Shown here: piece after piece, positions 44,892 to 52,340 of the stretch
Position numbering within the stretch: position 1 is the stretch's first letter
How the letters are laid out: each line of letters begins with the position of its first letter
Source of the DNA: a virus
Direction: 5' to 3' (one strand)
Virus record (IMG/VR): IMGVR_UViG_3300033153_007754
Coordinates: 89,501-153,500 of that record
DNA length: 64,000 bases
Translations under genes and position numbers: made by a program
The notes under the pieces: model-generated
What the model saw: the letters and a program-made list of their open reading frames with translations, nothing else
Told to the model about the DNA's origin: nothing
Database searches by the model: none

Positions 44892-45188
44892 CTATTCATC
44901 ATCTGCAAGTGAAAATCTGATGCTCCCAATTTCACCACAACCTGAACCCCAAATAGTTGGCATACCATCACCAGTATATTCAACTGTAAAATCCATGCCA
45001 TTATACGTGAATTCAGTTGGGTCACTTTCACTATAGCCAACACCATCAAGATAAATTCTTGCAAACTCTTTTGGAATTGTGAAATCGAATTCTTTGACGA
45101 CACCAGCAATTAAAAGGTAGAATGCTTGAAGAAAAAGCACCTCTGTTTCCTTTTCGATTCTTTTCATTTCTTTAATTATTCCTTCCAT
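44892..45188 (-). CDS. Small protein, paralogue of the gene at 56181-56432
   Basis: 98 residues. IIKEMKRIEKETEVLFLQAF and KEFARIYLDGVGYSESD line up with KITKEMDKIEERIYHLFLKA and HKADLYLKAAGFSLDAD of the later gene. N-terminal helix, then a small beta domain. Function unknown. Confidence 0.6.
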   Translation of the reverse strand: MEGIIKEMKRIEKETEVLFLQAFYLLIAGVVKEFDFTIPKEFARIYLDGVGYSESDPTEFTYNGMDFTVEYTGDGMPTIWGSGCGEIGSIRFSLADDE

Positions 45189-45199
45189 TTTACACTCCT

Positions 45200-45460
45200 T
45201 TATATTATATAACCACTTAACTTCACACTAACAAAACCGTTTGATTCCAATAAACAACTATCTCCAAGGTAACATATTTTTTCATCACTTAATTCAATTT
45301 TTTTTATTAAATCATCATTAATAAGACCCACATCAATAAATCTAAAAAAATCATAATAAGTTTCTATTTTCCATTCACCATATTTTTTTATAGGCTTGGA
45401 TTGACTTAAATAATATTTTCCATCCGAATGTTGTGTTATGTACCTAATTAATATAAACAT
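45200..45460 (-). CDS. Unknown small protein
   Basis: About 86 residues, start at the ATG after GGGGGTG, inside the end of the zinc-motif gene. Strand-rich, Tyr- and Asp-rich. Function unknown. Confidence 0.55.
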   Translation of the reverse strand: MFILIRYITQHSDGKYYLSQSKPIKKYGEWKIETYYDFFRFIDVGLINDDLIKKIELSDEKICYLGDSCLLESNGFVSVKLSGYII

Positions 45461-45713
45461 TAGCACCCCCAAATGTAAATCTTTTTTGTTTGCTTATTGG
45501 GATTTCAACTTCTTCAATTCGTTCAACATCAAGATAAGAATCGTAACATTCAACACATAAAGCACTCACATTGTCATAATTTAAGTCACCATCACTTGTT
45601 TTTACGATTTTCAAACTTGCCTTCACTTTACATTTTTCACAGCTACCATCAGCTCGTTTTATTACGGTATCATATATTGCTTGTAATAATGGTTTATCAA
45701 ATTTTATTAACAT
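45444..45713 (-). CDS. HNH-like zinc-fold protein, catalytic His missing
   Basis: About 89 residues. SCEKCKVKASLKIVKTSDGD followed by NYDNVSALCVECYDSY follows the C..C...N..LC..C frame of HNH nucleases, but the first catalytic His is replaced (KIVKTSD) and the CH pair is CY. Likely a zinc-binding, non-cutting relative. Start is coupled to the upstream stop. Confidence 0.55.
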   Translation of the reverse strand: MLIKFDKPLLQAIYDTVIKRADGSCEKCKVKASLKIVKTSDGDLNYDNVSALCVECYDSYLDVERIEEVEIPISKQKRFTFGGANVYIN

Positions 45714-45715
45714 TA

Positions 45716-45976
45716 TTATCTCCACTCTGGTCTAGCTGGTAAACCATTTTCTTTAGCTTCTAAACAAGATTTTTTAACCATTTCTAATAATAAATCCTTT
45801 TCATATTTTTTAATTCTATCAGATATAAAAACATCATGTTCATATACACATTCTTGCATATAACTATCTTTATTAAATTTATTACCAAATTCATTTATTA
45901 ATTTTTCAGTTTTATTTTCATATTTAAAACTAAAAAATAGGATTGTAAATGTAACTAGAAACAACAATATCTTCAT
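45716..45976 (-). CDS. Small exported or membrane-anchored protein
   Basis: 86 residues. N-terminal hydrophobic segment ILLFLVTFTILFFSF, then a charged helical domain. One-base overlap with the upstream gene. Function unknown. Confidence 0.6.
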   Translation of the reverse strand: MKILLFLVTFTILFFSFKYENKTEKLINEFGNKFNKDSYMQECVYEHDVFISDRIKKYEKDLLLEMVKKSCLEAKENGLPARPEWR

Positions 45977-46497
45977 TATAATACCTCATCAATTACTTCA
46001 AAAATAGATTTCATATATTGCCAATAAACTTCAAGGTAACTAACATATTTTTTAATAAACATGTTGTTTGTGTATTCCCTTTTATTTTCGATACCCACGA
46101 AAAGATAGTTTTTAATATAATCTGTTATTTTATCCTGCATAGATTCATATTCCAATCTACTAGGAAATATGAATCTGATATTAAAATGAATACCAATACA
46201 ATTATTATTTGCATTCATTATTTTATATTTTGCAATATTTACATATTTAACATCATTTTTCTCAATATTATTGTAATCTAAATAAGTTTCAAATGGTCCA
46301 AATAACCTATCCATCAAGGAAGCATCATCAAAACCTGAATAAGACATATTTAATTTTACGTTAAATTTTAAAATAGTAGTTTTTTTTCCTATTTTCTTTG
46401 AAATGAATTTAAATTTATTTTCATATTTCATTTCACCAAAATCTTCAATTTTCTTTTTTCTTCTATATTTTTTACTAAATATATTAAATAAACCCAT
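45976..46497 (-). CDS. Unknown protein of a three-member paralogous set
   Basis: 173 residues. Starts GLFNIFSKKYRRKKKIEDFG, then a beta-strand core (LKFNVKLNMSYSGFD, CIGIHFNIRFIF). The next gene (LHLIKLFNEEYRKNH...KFGSMELEN, IDFNIQLNFHH, VIGVNFFVKLII) and the one at 56640-57170 have the same order. Function unknown. Confidence 0.6.
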   Translation of the reverse strand: MGLFNIFSKKYRRKKKIEDFGEMKYENKFKFISKKIGKKTTILKFNVKLNMSYSGFDDASLMDRLFGPFETYLDYNNIEKNDVKYVNIAKYKIMNANNNCIGIHFNIRFIFPSRLEYESMQDKITDYIKNYLFVGIENKREYTNNMFIKKYVSYLEVYWQYMKSIFEVIDEVL

Positions 46498-46502
46498 CTT
46501 CT

Positions 46503-47063
46503 TTATCCCCTTAATAAAACAGCATTTAACATTTTTCTAATTTCATTAGTATACACACCACTTACTTTAACCCAAGATATACTATCCTGATACCATTTTA
46601 CTTGTTGTAATAAGCGGGATTCTGTGTATCCTTTTTTTTGTTTTAATGCTTTAAATACATAATTATTAAAATAATCTTGAAAGTTATCTATAATCACATT
46701 TAAATCCAGTTCACCAAGATGTAATATTATTAATTTCACAAAAAAGTTAACACCAATAACATTTCCTTTATTATTTTTAATTTCATCTAAATAATATACA
46801 TTATACTCTATTGTTTCACTTAACTTTAAGGAAACATTTTTTACATACATCTTAAAATCTTCAAGAATACCATTTATAGTGTATTTAATGTTAGTGTGAT
46901 GGAAATTTAATTGAATGTTAAAATCAATAACACTGAAATCCTTGCCTTTTTTTGTTAATTTTGGTTCATATTCTACAAAGTTTTCAAGCTCCATAGAACC
47001 AAACTTATTGATATTATGATTTTTTCTATATTCTTCATTGAATAATTTAATTAAATGTAACAC
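46503..47063 (-). CDS. Unknown protein of the same paralogous set
   Basis: About 186 residues, read from a GTG start with GGAGG seven bases upstream, rather than a longer frame lacking such a site. Same fold order as the gene at 45976-46497. Own strong promoter. Function unknown. Confidence 0.6.
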   Translation of the reverse strand: MLHLIKLFNEEYRKNHNINKFGSMELENFVEYEPKLTKKGKDFSVIDFNIQLNFHHTNIKYTINGILEDFKMYVKNVSLKLSETIEYNVYYLDEIKNNKGNVIGVNFFVKLIILHLGELDLNVIIDNFQDYFNNYVFKALKQKKGYTESRLLQQVKWYQDSISWVKVSGVYTNEIRKMLNAVLLRG

Positions 47064-47091
47064 GATTCCTCCTACCAAATCATACAACATT

Positions 47092-47120
47092 ATAATAGAC
47101 AATCATCACCGATTTGTCAA
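47092..47120 (-). promoter_or_regulatory. Sigma70-like promoter
   Basis: TTGACA (47115-47120), 17 bases, TATTAT (47092-47097). It overlaps the end of the small membrane protein gene. Confidence 0.75.
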
Positions 47121-47270
47121 GCTTTTTTTAATATTTCTATAAAAGGAATAATTATTTAAATTAAATAAAATATAATTATAATACCCTGTTAATACATATA
47201 TTGGTGTTACAATTACAGCAATAATTAACCCCATAATCACCAATAGCAACCCGTTTACTACATTTCCCAT
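47106..47270 (-). CDS. Small membrane protein
   Basis: 54 residues with a hydrophobic helix NGLLLVIMGLIIAVIVTPIY and a Tyr/Asn-rich tail. Clear ribosome-binding site AAGGTGG eight bases before ATG. Its 3' end overlaps the -35 box of the next gene. Function unknown. Confidence 0.55.
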   Translation of the reverse strand: MGNVVNGLLLVIMGLIIAVIVTPIYVLTGYYNYILFNLNNYSFYRNIKKSLTNR

Positions 47271-47295
47271 ATTTACACCACCTTAAACGTAAAAA

Positions 47296-47355
47296 TGCGA
47301 CTATCTGCTAATTGTCTGTTTTGTGATGACTTATAAATATTAGCAAATAGTCGCA
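47296..47355. repeat. 17-bp inverted repeat with one mismatch
   Basis: TGCGACTAT.TGCTAAT (47296-47312) is mirrored by ATTAGCA.ATAGTCGCA (47339-47355) around a 26-base loop, with another GACTAT at 47361. It lies in a stretch of about 150 bases without a gene. Could be a recombination site, operator or RNA hairpin. No U-tract, so not a standard terminator. Confidence 0.7.
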
Positions 47356-47426
47356 AATATGACTATAATCGACACCCACTTTATTATTCGTTAAAAACTC
47401 GATGCCACCAAAAAATCATGATTTAA

Positions 47427-47612
47427 TTAAGGAAAATAAAATGTGTATATGGTGTTGACTTTAACATACTTATTCTTATTACCCCAAAAGTGAACCAACA
47501 TGAAATTAAATATTACCAAGCCATACTTACCATTCCGGTCTGTAATCAGTACCGGTGTAATTTTAATTATACGAGATAACATTCTAATAAGTAAATCAAT
47601 CAACCACATCAT
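47427..47612 (-). CDS. Weak candidate small membrane protein
   Basis: 61 residues, amphipathic or hydrophobic N-terminus (WLIDLLIRMLSRIIKITPVL). The nearest AAGG is 13 bases from the ATG, too far for a strong site, so the frame may not be translated. Confidence 0.3.
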   Translation of the reverse strand: MMWLIDLLIRMLSRIIKITPVLITDRNGKYGLVIFNFMLVHFWGNKNKYVKVNTIYTFYFP

Positions 47613-47659
47613 ATTTTTAATATACCTTTTTTTTATTATTTAATAAAGTTTTCAATTAA

Positions 47660-47782
47660 CTAAACCCCTACAAATTTATTACAACAATCATTTTCACCAT
47701 CAACCTGTTTTTTGGTAACACTACAATAACCTTTTTTGTAGAACCTACATTGTTTACATTTATTCACAGTTTTAATTAACAT
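47660..47782 (-). CDS. Small Cys-cluster protein
   Basis: 40 residues with CKQCRFYKKGYC and a CC pair, a probable zinc-binding knuckle like that at 55.4 kb (CKQCKYIRMVV). Its ATG overlaps the stop of the MORN-like gene (ATGTTAA), so it is translated by coupling. Confidence 0.5.
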   Translation of the reverse strand: MLIKTVNKCKQCRFYKKGYCSVTKKQVDGENDCCNKFVGV

Positions 47783-48063
47783 ATTTTTTTACCATCCTTA
47801 TATTTATTATTAAACATTAATAAACCGTTTTTATCCCAGCCAGCAACATTACCATCTAAAACACCTTTTTTATAAAAAGAAACTCTATATTTATTACCAT
47901 TTTCATACCACTCAGTACACATTCCATTAAATAACCCATTTTTAAAATTATATTCTCTTTTTTTATTACCATTTTTATATTTTAAAACATGTTTTCCTGT
48001 AAAAGGTGTCTTAGAAACTGGGTAATATATACCATTTTTATTTATTAAATTATTAAATTCCAT
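47776..48063 (-). CDS. MORN-like repeat protein, YwqK type
   Basis: About 95 residues, four repeats of the kind KYKNGNKKREYNFKNGLFNG. Such repeats make a beta-hairpin ladder. Start lies in the end of the next upstream member. Bacterial relatives are annotated as YwqK-type antitoxin or MORN-variant proteins, true function unknown. Confidence 0.75.
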   Translation of the reverse strand: MEFNNLINKNGIYYPVSKTPFTGKHVLKYKNGNKKREYNFKNGLFNGMCTEWYENGNKYRVSFYKKGVLDGNVAGWDKNGLLMFNNKYKDGKKIC

Positions 48064-49114
48064 ATTGCTCACCAATTATAGTTGAAAAATCAAATGTGAA
48101 CTGTACTTTACCATTTAATTTATAATAAGTATATTCACTTGTAAATTTACCATCATTATAATGTGCTTTAATTTTTTTATCACCCTTTTTATACCATTCT
48201 CTATATTTCCCTTGTAATAATCCACGATAATATTTTTTACGTATTGCCATGTTCCCATTTCGATACCATTTATAGAATTTACCATGTTTTATACCATCTT
48301 CATAAGTCACCATTCTTTTTAATGTTCTTCCATCTTCCCAGTATTCAACAACAGTTCCAGTAAAAATTCCATTACAATCATACACAGAACCATCCACTAT
48401 TTCAATCACATCTTTTGTTGTATCTATTTCATCACCATAAACATAATCAATATAACTTTTTACACTTCCATCCTTATACCACTCTAATTGTTTGCCATGA
48501 TTTTTATAATAACAAATTTGCGTTGGGTCATAGTCTTCTCTAATAATAACATCATCCAAATAGTGGTGATGTGTTCGGTAATCTATACTATTACGTTCTG
48601 TGTCTTCCCAGCATTTATAATTTAAATATTTTAAATACCCATCTTTCCATATTACATGCGAGTCTAAACCACCATCTTCATAATATTTTTTATATTCAAC
48701 TAAATCACCATACTTATATTCACTCTCTGAACTAAGAGAATCAACCTTATACCACCACTTATTAAAACCATGTTCTTTTCCATTTTTATATTTTATTTCA
48801 TTAATTTTCAAACCATTTTCATCAACGATACTTTTTTTACCATGTTTTTTTCCATCTTCATAACTTGTTGTAATTAACCATTTTTTATCTTCATAAAAAT
48901 ATGTATATTTACCATCTAATACTTTAAACTCAACATTATCATTTTTAGGAAAATATGTTAAAACACAACTAAATCTTGGTGTAGAAAAATACTGTGATAC
49001 TTCACCATTATCACGTGTTTTTTCCCATCCAAAAATAGTGTTTTCCCAATCGGATGTCATTAAAGATTCTTTTAACTTCTTGTTTATTCGTCTTTTTATT
49101 TTTAAACGTGTCAT
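48053..49114 (-). CDS. MORN-like repeat protein, YwqK type
   Basis: 353 residues, repeats with the core YEDGxKHGKFxxWYxNGxxxxxxxYxxGxxxG throughout, many Trp and Tyr. N-terminal 55 residues are distinct. Middle of a three-gene set with overlaps, likely from local duplication. Function unknown. Confidence 0.8.
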   Translation of the reverse strand: MTRLKIKRRINKKLKESLMTSDWENTIFGWEKTRDNGEVSQYFSTPRFSCVLTYFPKNDNVEFKVLDGKYTYFYEDKKWLITTSYEDGKKHGKKSIVDENGLKINEIKYKNGKEHGFNKWWYKVDSLSSESEYKYGDLVEYKKYYEDGGLDSHVIWKDGYLKYLNYKCWEDTERNSIDYRTHHHYLDDVIIREDYDPTQICYYKNHGKQLEWYKDGSVKSYIDYVYGDEIDTTKDVIEIVDGSVYDCNGIFTGTVVEYWEDGRTLKRMVTYEDGIKHGKFYKWYRNGNMAIRKKYYRGLLQGKYREWYKKGDKKIKAHYNDGKFTSEYTYYKLNGKVQFTFDFSTIIGEQYGI

Positions 49115-49122
49115 AACACCAC

Positions 49123-49773
49123 CTATTTTTTTTCGTCACCATTTTCATACCAATATGTGTAATCCCCTTGACGGCAACCATTTACGTAATTAGATTCACA
49201 TCGTTTCTTTCCATCCATGTAATATTCTATATATTTACCATGTTCTTTTCCATTTACATAATCACGTTCCCTTTCTTTATTACCATCTTCATCCCACCAA
49301 GTTACTTTACCACATATTTTACCATTCACATAATTAACAAACCTTCGTTTCTTACCGTTTTCATGCCACCAAATTTCTTTACCATGTTTTTTACCATTTT
49401 TATGATTTATTTCAAATTCTTTTTTATGATTTTCATAGTATTCTATTTTTAAACCATGTTTAAGACCATCTTTATAGTTTATTTCCCATGCCTTATCACC
49501 ATTATCATACCAAAAAACCTCTTTACCATCTTTTTCCCCATCCTTAAAATCTATTTCCCATTGTTTATCTCCATATTCACTGTAATAAACCTCTTTACCA
49601 TCTTTTTTTCCATCTTTGTAGTTTTCTTCTGATATTACTTTACCATCTTCCCCGTAATAAATCTCTTTACCATGTTTTTTTCCATCTTTATAATTAATTT
49701 CAATTTTTTTATTGCCATTACTATAATTATCAACATAAACACCTGTATATGGTACATTATTTTTAAGATACAT
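49123..49773 (-). CDS. MORN-like repeat protein, YwqK type
   Basis: About 216 residues made almost wholly of nine units of about 23 residues of the type YKDGKKHGKEIYYGEDGK. Units at the N-terminal end are nearly identical, evidence of recent expansion. Start taken at the ATG nine bases after GAGGTG, inside the preceding small gene. Confidence 0.8.
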   Translation of the reverse strand: MYLKNNVPYTGVYVDNYSNGNKKIEINYKDGKKHGKEIYYGEDGKVISEENYKDGKKDGKEVYYSEYGDKQWEIDFKDGEKDGKEVFWYDNGDKAWEINYKDGLKHGLKIEYYENHKKEFEINHKNGKKHGKEIWWHENGKKRRFVNYVNGKICGKVTWWDEDGNKERERDYVNGKEHGKYIEYYMDGKKRCESNYVNGCRQGDYTYWYENGDEKK

Positions 49774-49870
49774 CTGCATCACCTCTTATAATAATTTTTA
49801 ATCTATCATTGTTGATTCCTTGAACTATATTTAAATCAATAACTTTTTCCATTTTATTATCATCACCCAT
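49763..49870 (-). CDS. Candidate 35-residue protein
   Basis: Good site (GGGGGTG, three bases before ATG is close but usable) and its stop overlaps the start of the MORN-like gene by 11 bases, the usual coupling here. Acidic then basic (GDDNKMEKVIDLN...KIIIRGDADVS). Function unknown. Confidence 0.45.
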   Translation of the reverse strand: MGDDNKMEKVIDLNIVQGINNDRLKIIIRGDADVS

Positions 49871-49881
49871 TACACCCCCTT

Positions 49882-50061
49882 TTATATCAATTTAATGCGC
49901 TCATATTCAATTAGATTGTTAGTTAAATATATTAAATCCGAATAGATTTTAATTAACTTTTTAGAATCTGTTTCACCATTAACCTTTTCTTTTAATTCTT
50001 TTATTCGCCGTTTTCTATTATTAATTCTACCATCAATTGTATTTAAATCTTCATTTTCCAT
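49882..50061 (-). CDS. Small coiled-coil protein
   Basis: About 59 residues, start at the ATG nine bases after GAGG, overlapping the S4-domain gene end by 11 bases. Fully helical (RKRRIKELKEKVNGETDSKK). Function unknown. Confidence 0.55.
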   Translation of the reverse strand: MENEDLNTIDGRINNRKRRIKELKEKVNGETDSKKLIKIYSDLIYLTNNLIEYERIKLI

Positions 50062-51238
50062 TTTGGTTAACCTCACCGACCGTATAAAACCTACTATTAC
50101 CAAATGTCACTTTATAACCATCACCAAGACGATATAACTCACTCTTAACCACCACACCATTGACTTTAACACCATTATTATATAACATACGACTTAATTC
50201 AGCCTGTGAAGTAACTTTTAAAATATCAATCAAAAATTCCTTAAGTGTTATCTTTTTATTTTCACTCAATATTTCCTGAAAAGTTTTTTTTGAATTCGGT
50301 TTTTTTCTATAATGATTAATTATAATATTCTCTTTTCTTTCTTGCTGTATTGCAATTTTCTTATGTCTATATATTTCTTTCAAACCCATGTCAAGCTTTT
50401 TATAGTTATTAGCATAATGCATTATTTCTTCATAGTAATAATTTTCTTTGAATTCGGAAATTCTTTTACTTATTTTTCTTACATCACCCTCTATTTCCCT
50501 TAATGAATTTAATATCATTTCTAATTCCATAAAACTATATAAATAATCATTCATTCTTAACTGTTTTACTGTTGTTTTTCTAATATCAATCATTGTGGAA
50601 ATACTATCAATTAATCCTTCCATGCCTTTTACTTCATTTTCTATTGAATTTGGTGTTATTATTATCTGTTTAAATCTATGTAAAAGTTCATTTCTTTGTA
50701 TATTAAATTTTTTAAGTATTCTTTTTAACCTCAAATCATTTTTGAATTTATCCTCAATGCCATTTTTATACCCAGTTATTTCTTTCAACTTTTCAATATT
50801 ATACATACACATATTAATTAAATCAGTGGAATTGTATTTTTTATTACTAAATATGTTTTCCGCTAAGTTTCTTATTAAAAACACATATGTCATCCAGTCA
50901 TCACTGCTTTTTGTTCTTGATTTATATACTTTTTCTATCAAAGACATTTTATCTTTTAATGAATTATACCTGTGATATAATTGGAAATAAAAATCATTTT
51001 GAATAATGAAATAAACCTCTTTTTTTAAGTTTGAATACCCATCCATATCACCATTACAGATATCACAAACCCACTTACTTAATTCAAATGGGTATTTATG
51101 TTTTTGTATTTCGAGAATAAGCTGTTTTATTAAATTCTTCCAGAATGGTGAACCATTTTTTTTGGTTGCCATAATACCCAATACACGGTTTGTTATAAGA
51201 TTTTGTCCTTGCTTGATGTGTATTTCTTTACTAAACAT
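50051..51238 (-). CDS. Helical protein with C-terminal S4 domain
   Basis: 395 residues. Residues 1-310 are helical; residues about 325-390 form an S4-type RNA-binding domain: ITLKEFLIDILKVTSQAELSRMLYNNGVKV-NGVVVKSELYRL-GDGYKVTFGNSRFY. Shares its N-terminal body and HYRKKPNSKKTFQEIL with the next upstream gene, its paralogue. The shared CCAATTTTGG operator lies just upstream. RNA target unknown. Confidence 0.7.
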   Translation of the reverse strand: MFSKEIHIKQGQNLITNRVLGIMATKKNGSPFWKNLIKQLILEIQKHKYPFELSKWVCDICNGDMDGYSNLKKEVYFIIQNDFYFQLYHRYNSLKDKMSLIEKVYKSRTKSSDDWMTYVFLIRNLAENIFSNKKYNSTDLINMCMYNIEKLKEITGYKNGIEDKFKNDLRLKRILKKFNIQRNELLHRFKQIIITPNSIENEVKGMEGLIDSISTMIDIRKTTVKQLRMNDYLYSFMELEMILNSLREIEGDVRKISKRISEFKENYYYEEIMHYANNYKKLDMGLKEIYRHKKIAIQQERKENIIINHYRKKPNSKKTFQEILSENKKITLKEFLIDILKVTSQAELSRMLYNNGVKVNGVVVKSELYRLGDGYKVTFGNSRFYTVGEVNQNGK

Positions 51239-51258
51239 TTAGATACTCCATGATTTAC

Positions 51259-51270
51259 ACCAAAATTGGT
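51259..51270. promoter_or_regulatory. Dyad ACCAAAATTGGT before the S4-domain gene
   Basis: Dyad ACCAA-AA-TTGGT about 21 bases before the start codon, below a TATAAT-like box. The same CCAAAATTGG core precedes the paralogue at 52269-52278. Candidate operator of a shared regulator, possibly the proteins themselves. Confidence 0.55.
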
Positions 51271-51299
51271 ATATGTTATTATAATATAATTTAATTATT

Positions 51300-52247
51300 T
51301 TAGGAATTTTCTTTTAATATTTCCTGAAAAGTTTTTTTTGTGTTTTTATTTTTTCTGTAATATTGAATGATTATTTTTTCCTTTTTAACTTCTTCTTTTG
51401 CAATTTTTTTAATTTGATATAATTTATTAATAATTCTATTATAATATTTAATAGTTTTAATTTGTTTAATAAAAACATCATAGTCGAATTCTTTTTTAAA
51501 ACGCTCAAAACTAAGCATTGATGTTTGAATGGCTTTTAATTTGTTTTCCAATGTTTTAGTACCACGTATTATGTGATTCCTTACACCTCTAATTAATGTA
51601 ATTTCATTACTTAATAAATCAATTATAGTATGAAAAATACCACCAACATCATTAAATAATTCATACACGTTTTCTTTGGGTAAATCTATTTTTTTTAATA
51701 AGTGTAATACATCATTTCGGCCTTTATTAGCAGATTTTAAAGCACCTCTATTTTGATGGAAATAATCCCCAATATTACTATTAAAACCATCAAATAAATT
51801 GTGGTAATCATCTGTAAAATATAGTTCATAATCAACACCAGAAGTAGTGAAACCATTATAAATCCCTTCAGCCAACCGTGTATATATTTTAAATAAACTA
51901 TAAGTTGATGAATAAATCATACTTGAATTAGATATTGACGAAATATGGCTTACTAAATCAATCTTTTCTTTTAATTCAAGTTCTTTATATTTTAAATTAA
52001 AAAAGAAACTATTTTTTATTTCTGATATTATTTTATCTGTTTCATATTTATCTAAAGACATTACCCATTTACTACAATCATAAGTGTATTTATGTTCAAC
52101 GATTATATCCATCAAATCTAATAAATATGTTCGCCAATTATTTACACCACTTTCTTTGATTTCTTCTATTGCATTAATTTCATTCCAAAACATTTTTTTA
52201 AATGCTTCAATTTCTAAATCTTTCTCACTTCTCTTTACATTACACAT
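51300..52247 (-). CDS. Paralogue of the S4-domain protein, lacking S4
   Basis: 315 residues. Same body as the gene at 50051-51238 (SKWVMSLDK vs SKWVCDICN; YYRKNKNTKKTFQEILKEN vs HYRKKPNSKKTFQEILSEN) but ends at KENS where the S4 domain would begin. Either the S4 part was lost or gained in the sister. TTGCAC / TAAAAT promoter upstream. Function unknown. Confidence 0.65.
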   Translation of the reverse strand: MCNVKRSEKDLEIEAFKKMFWNEINAIEEIKESGVNNWRTYLLDLMDIIVEHKYTYDCSKWVMSLDKYETDKIISEIKNSFFFNLKYKELELKEKIDLVSHISSISNSSMIYSSTYSLFKIYTRLAEGIYNGFTTSGVDYELYFTDDYHNLFDGFNSNIGDYFHQNRGALKSANKGRNDVLHLLKKIDLPKENVYELFNDVGGIFHTIIDLLSNEITLIRGVRNHIIRGTKTLENKLKAIQTSMLSFERFKKEFDYDVFIKQIKTIKYYNRIINKLYQIKKIAKEEVKKEKIIIQYYRKNKNTKKTFQEILKENS

Positions 52248-52268
52248 TTTATCCCCTATCTACATATA

Positions 52269-52278
52269 CCAAAATTGG
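52269..52278. promoter_or_regulatory. CCAAAATTGG operator-like site
   Basis: Core shared with 51259-51270. It follows a TTGCAC-17-TAAAAT promoter on the - strand, where a bound protein would block elongation. Confidence 0.5.
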
Positions 52279-52340
52279 CACATATAGATTTTAGCATACA
52301 TATTTAAATAGTGCAATATTTTTTTTATTATGTGTTTTTT

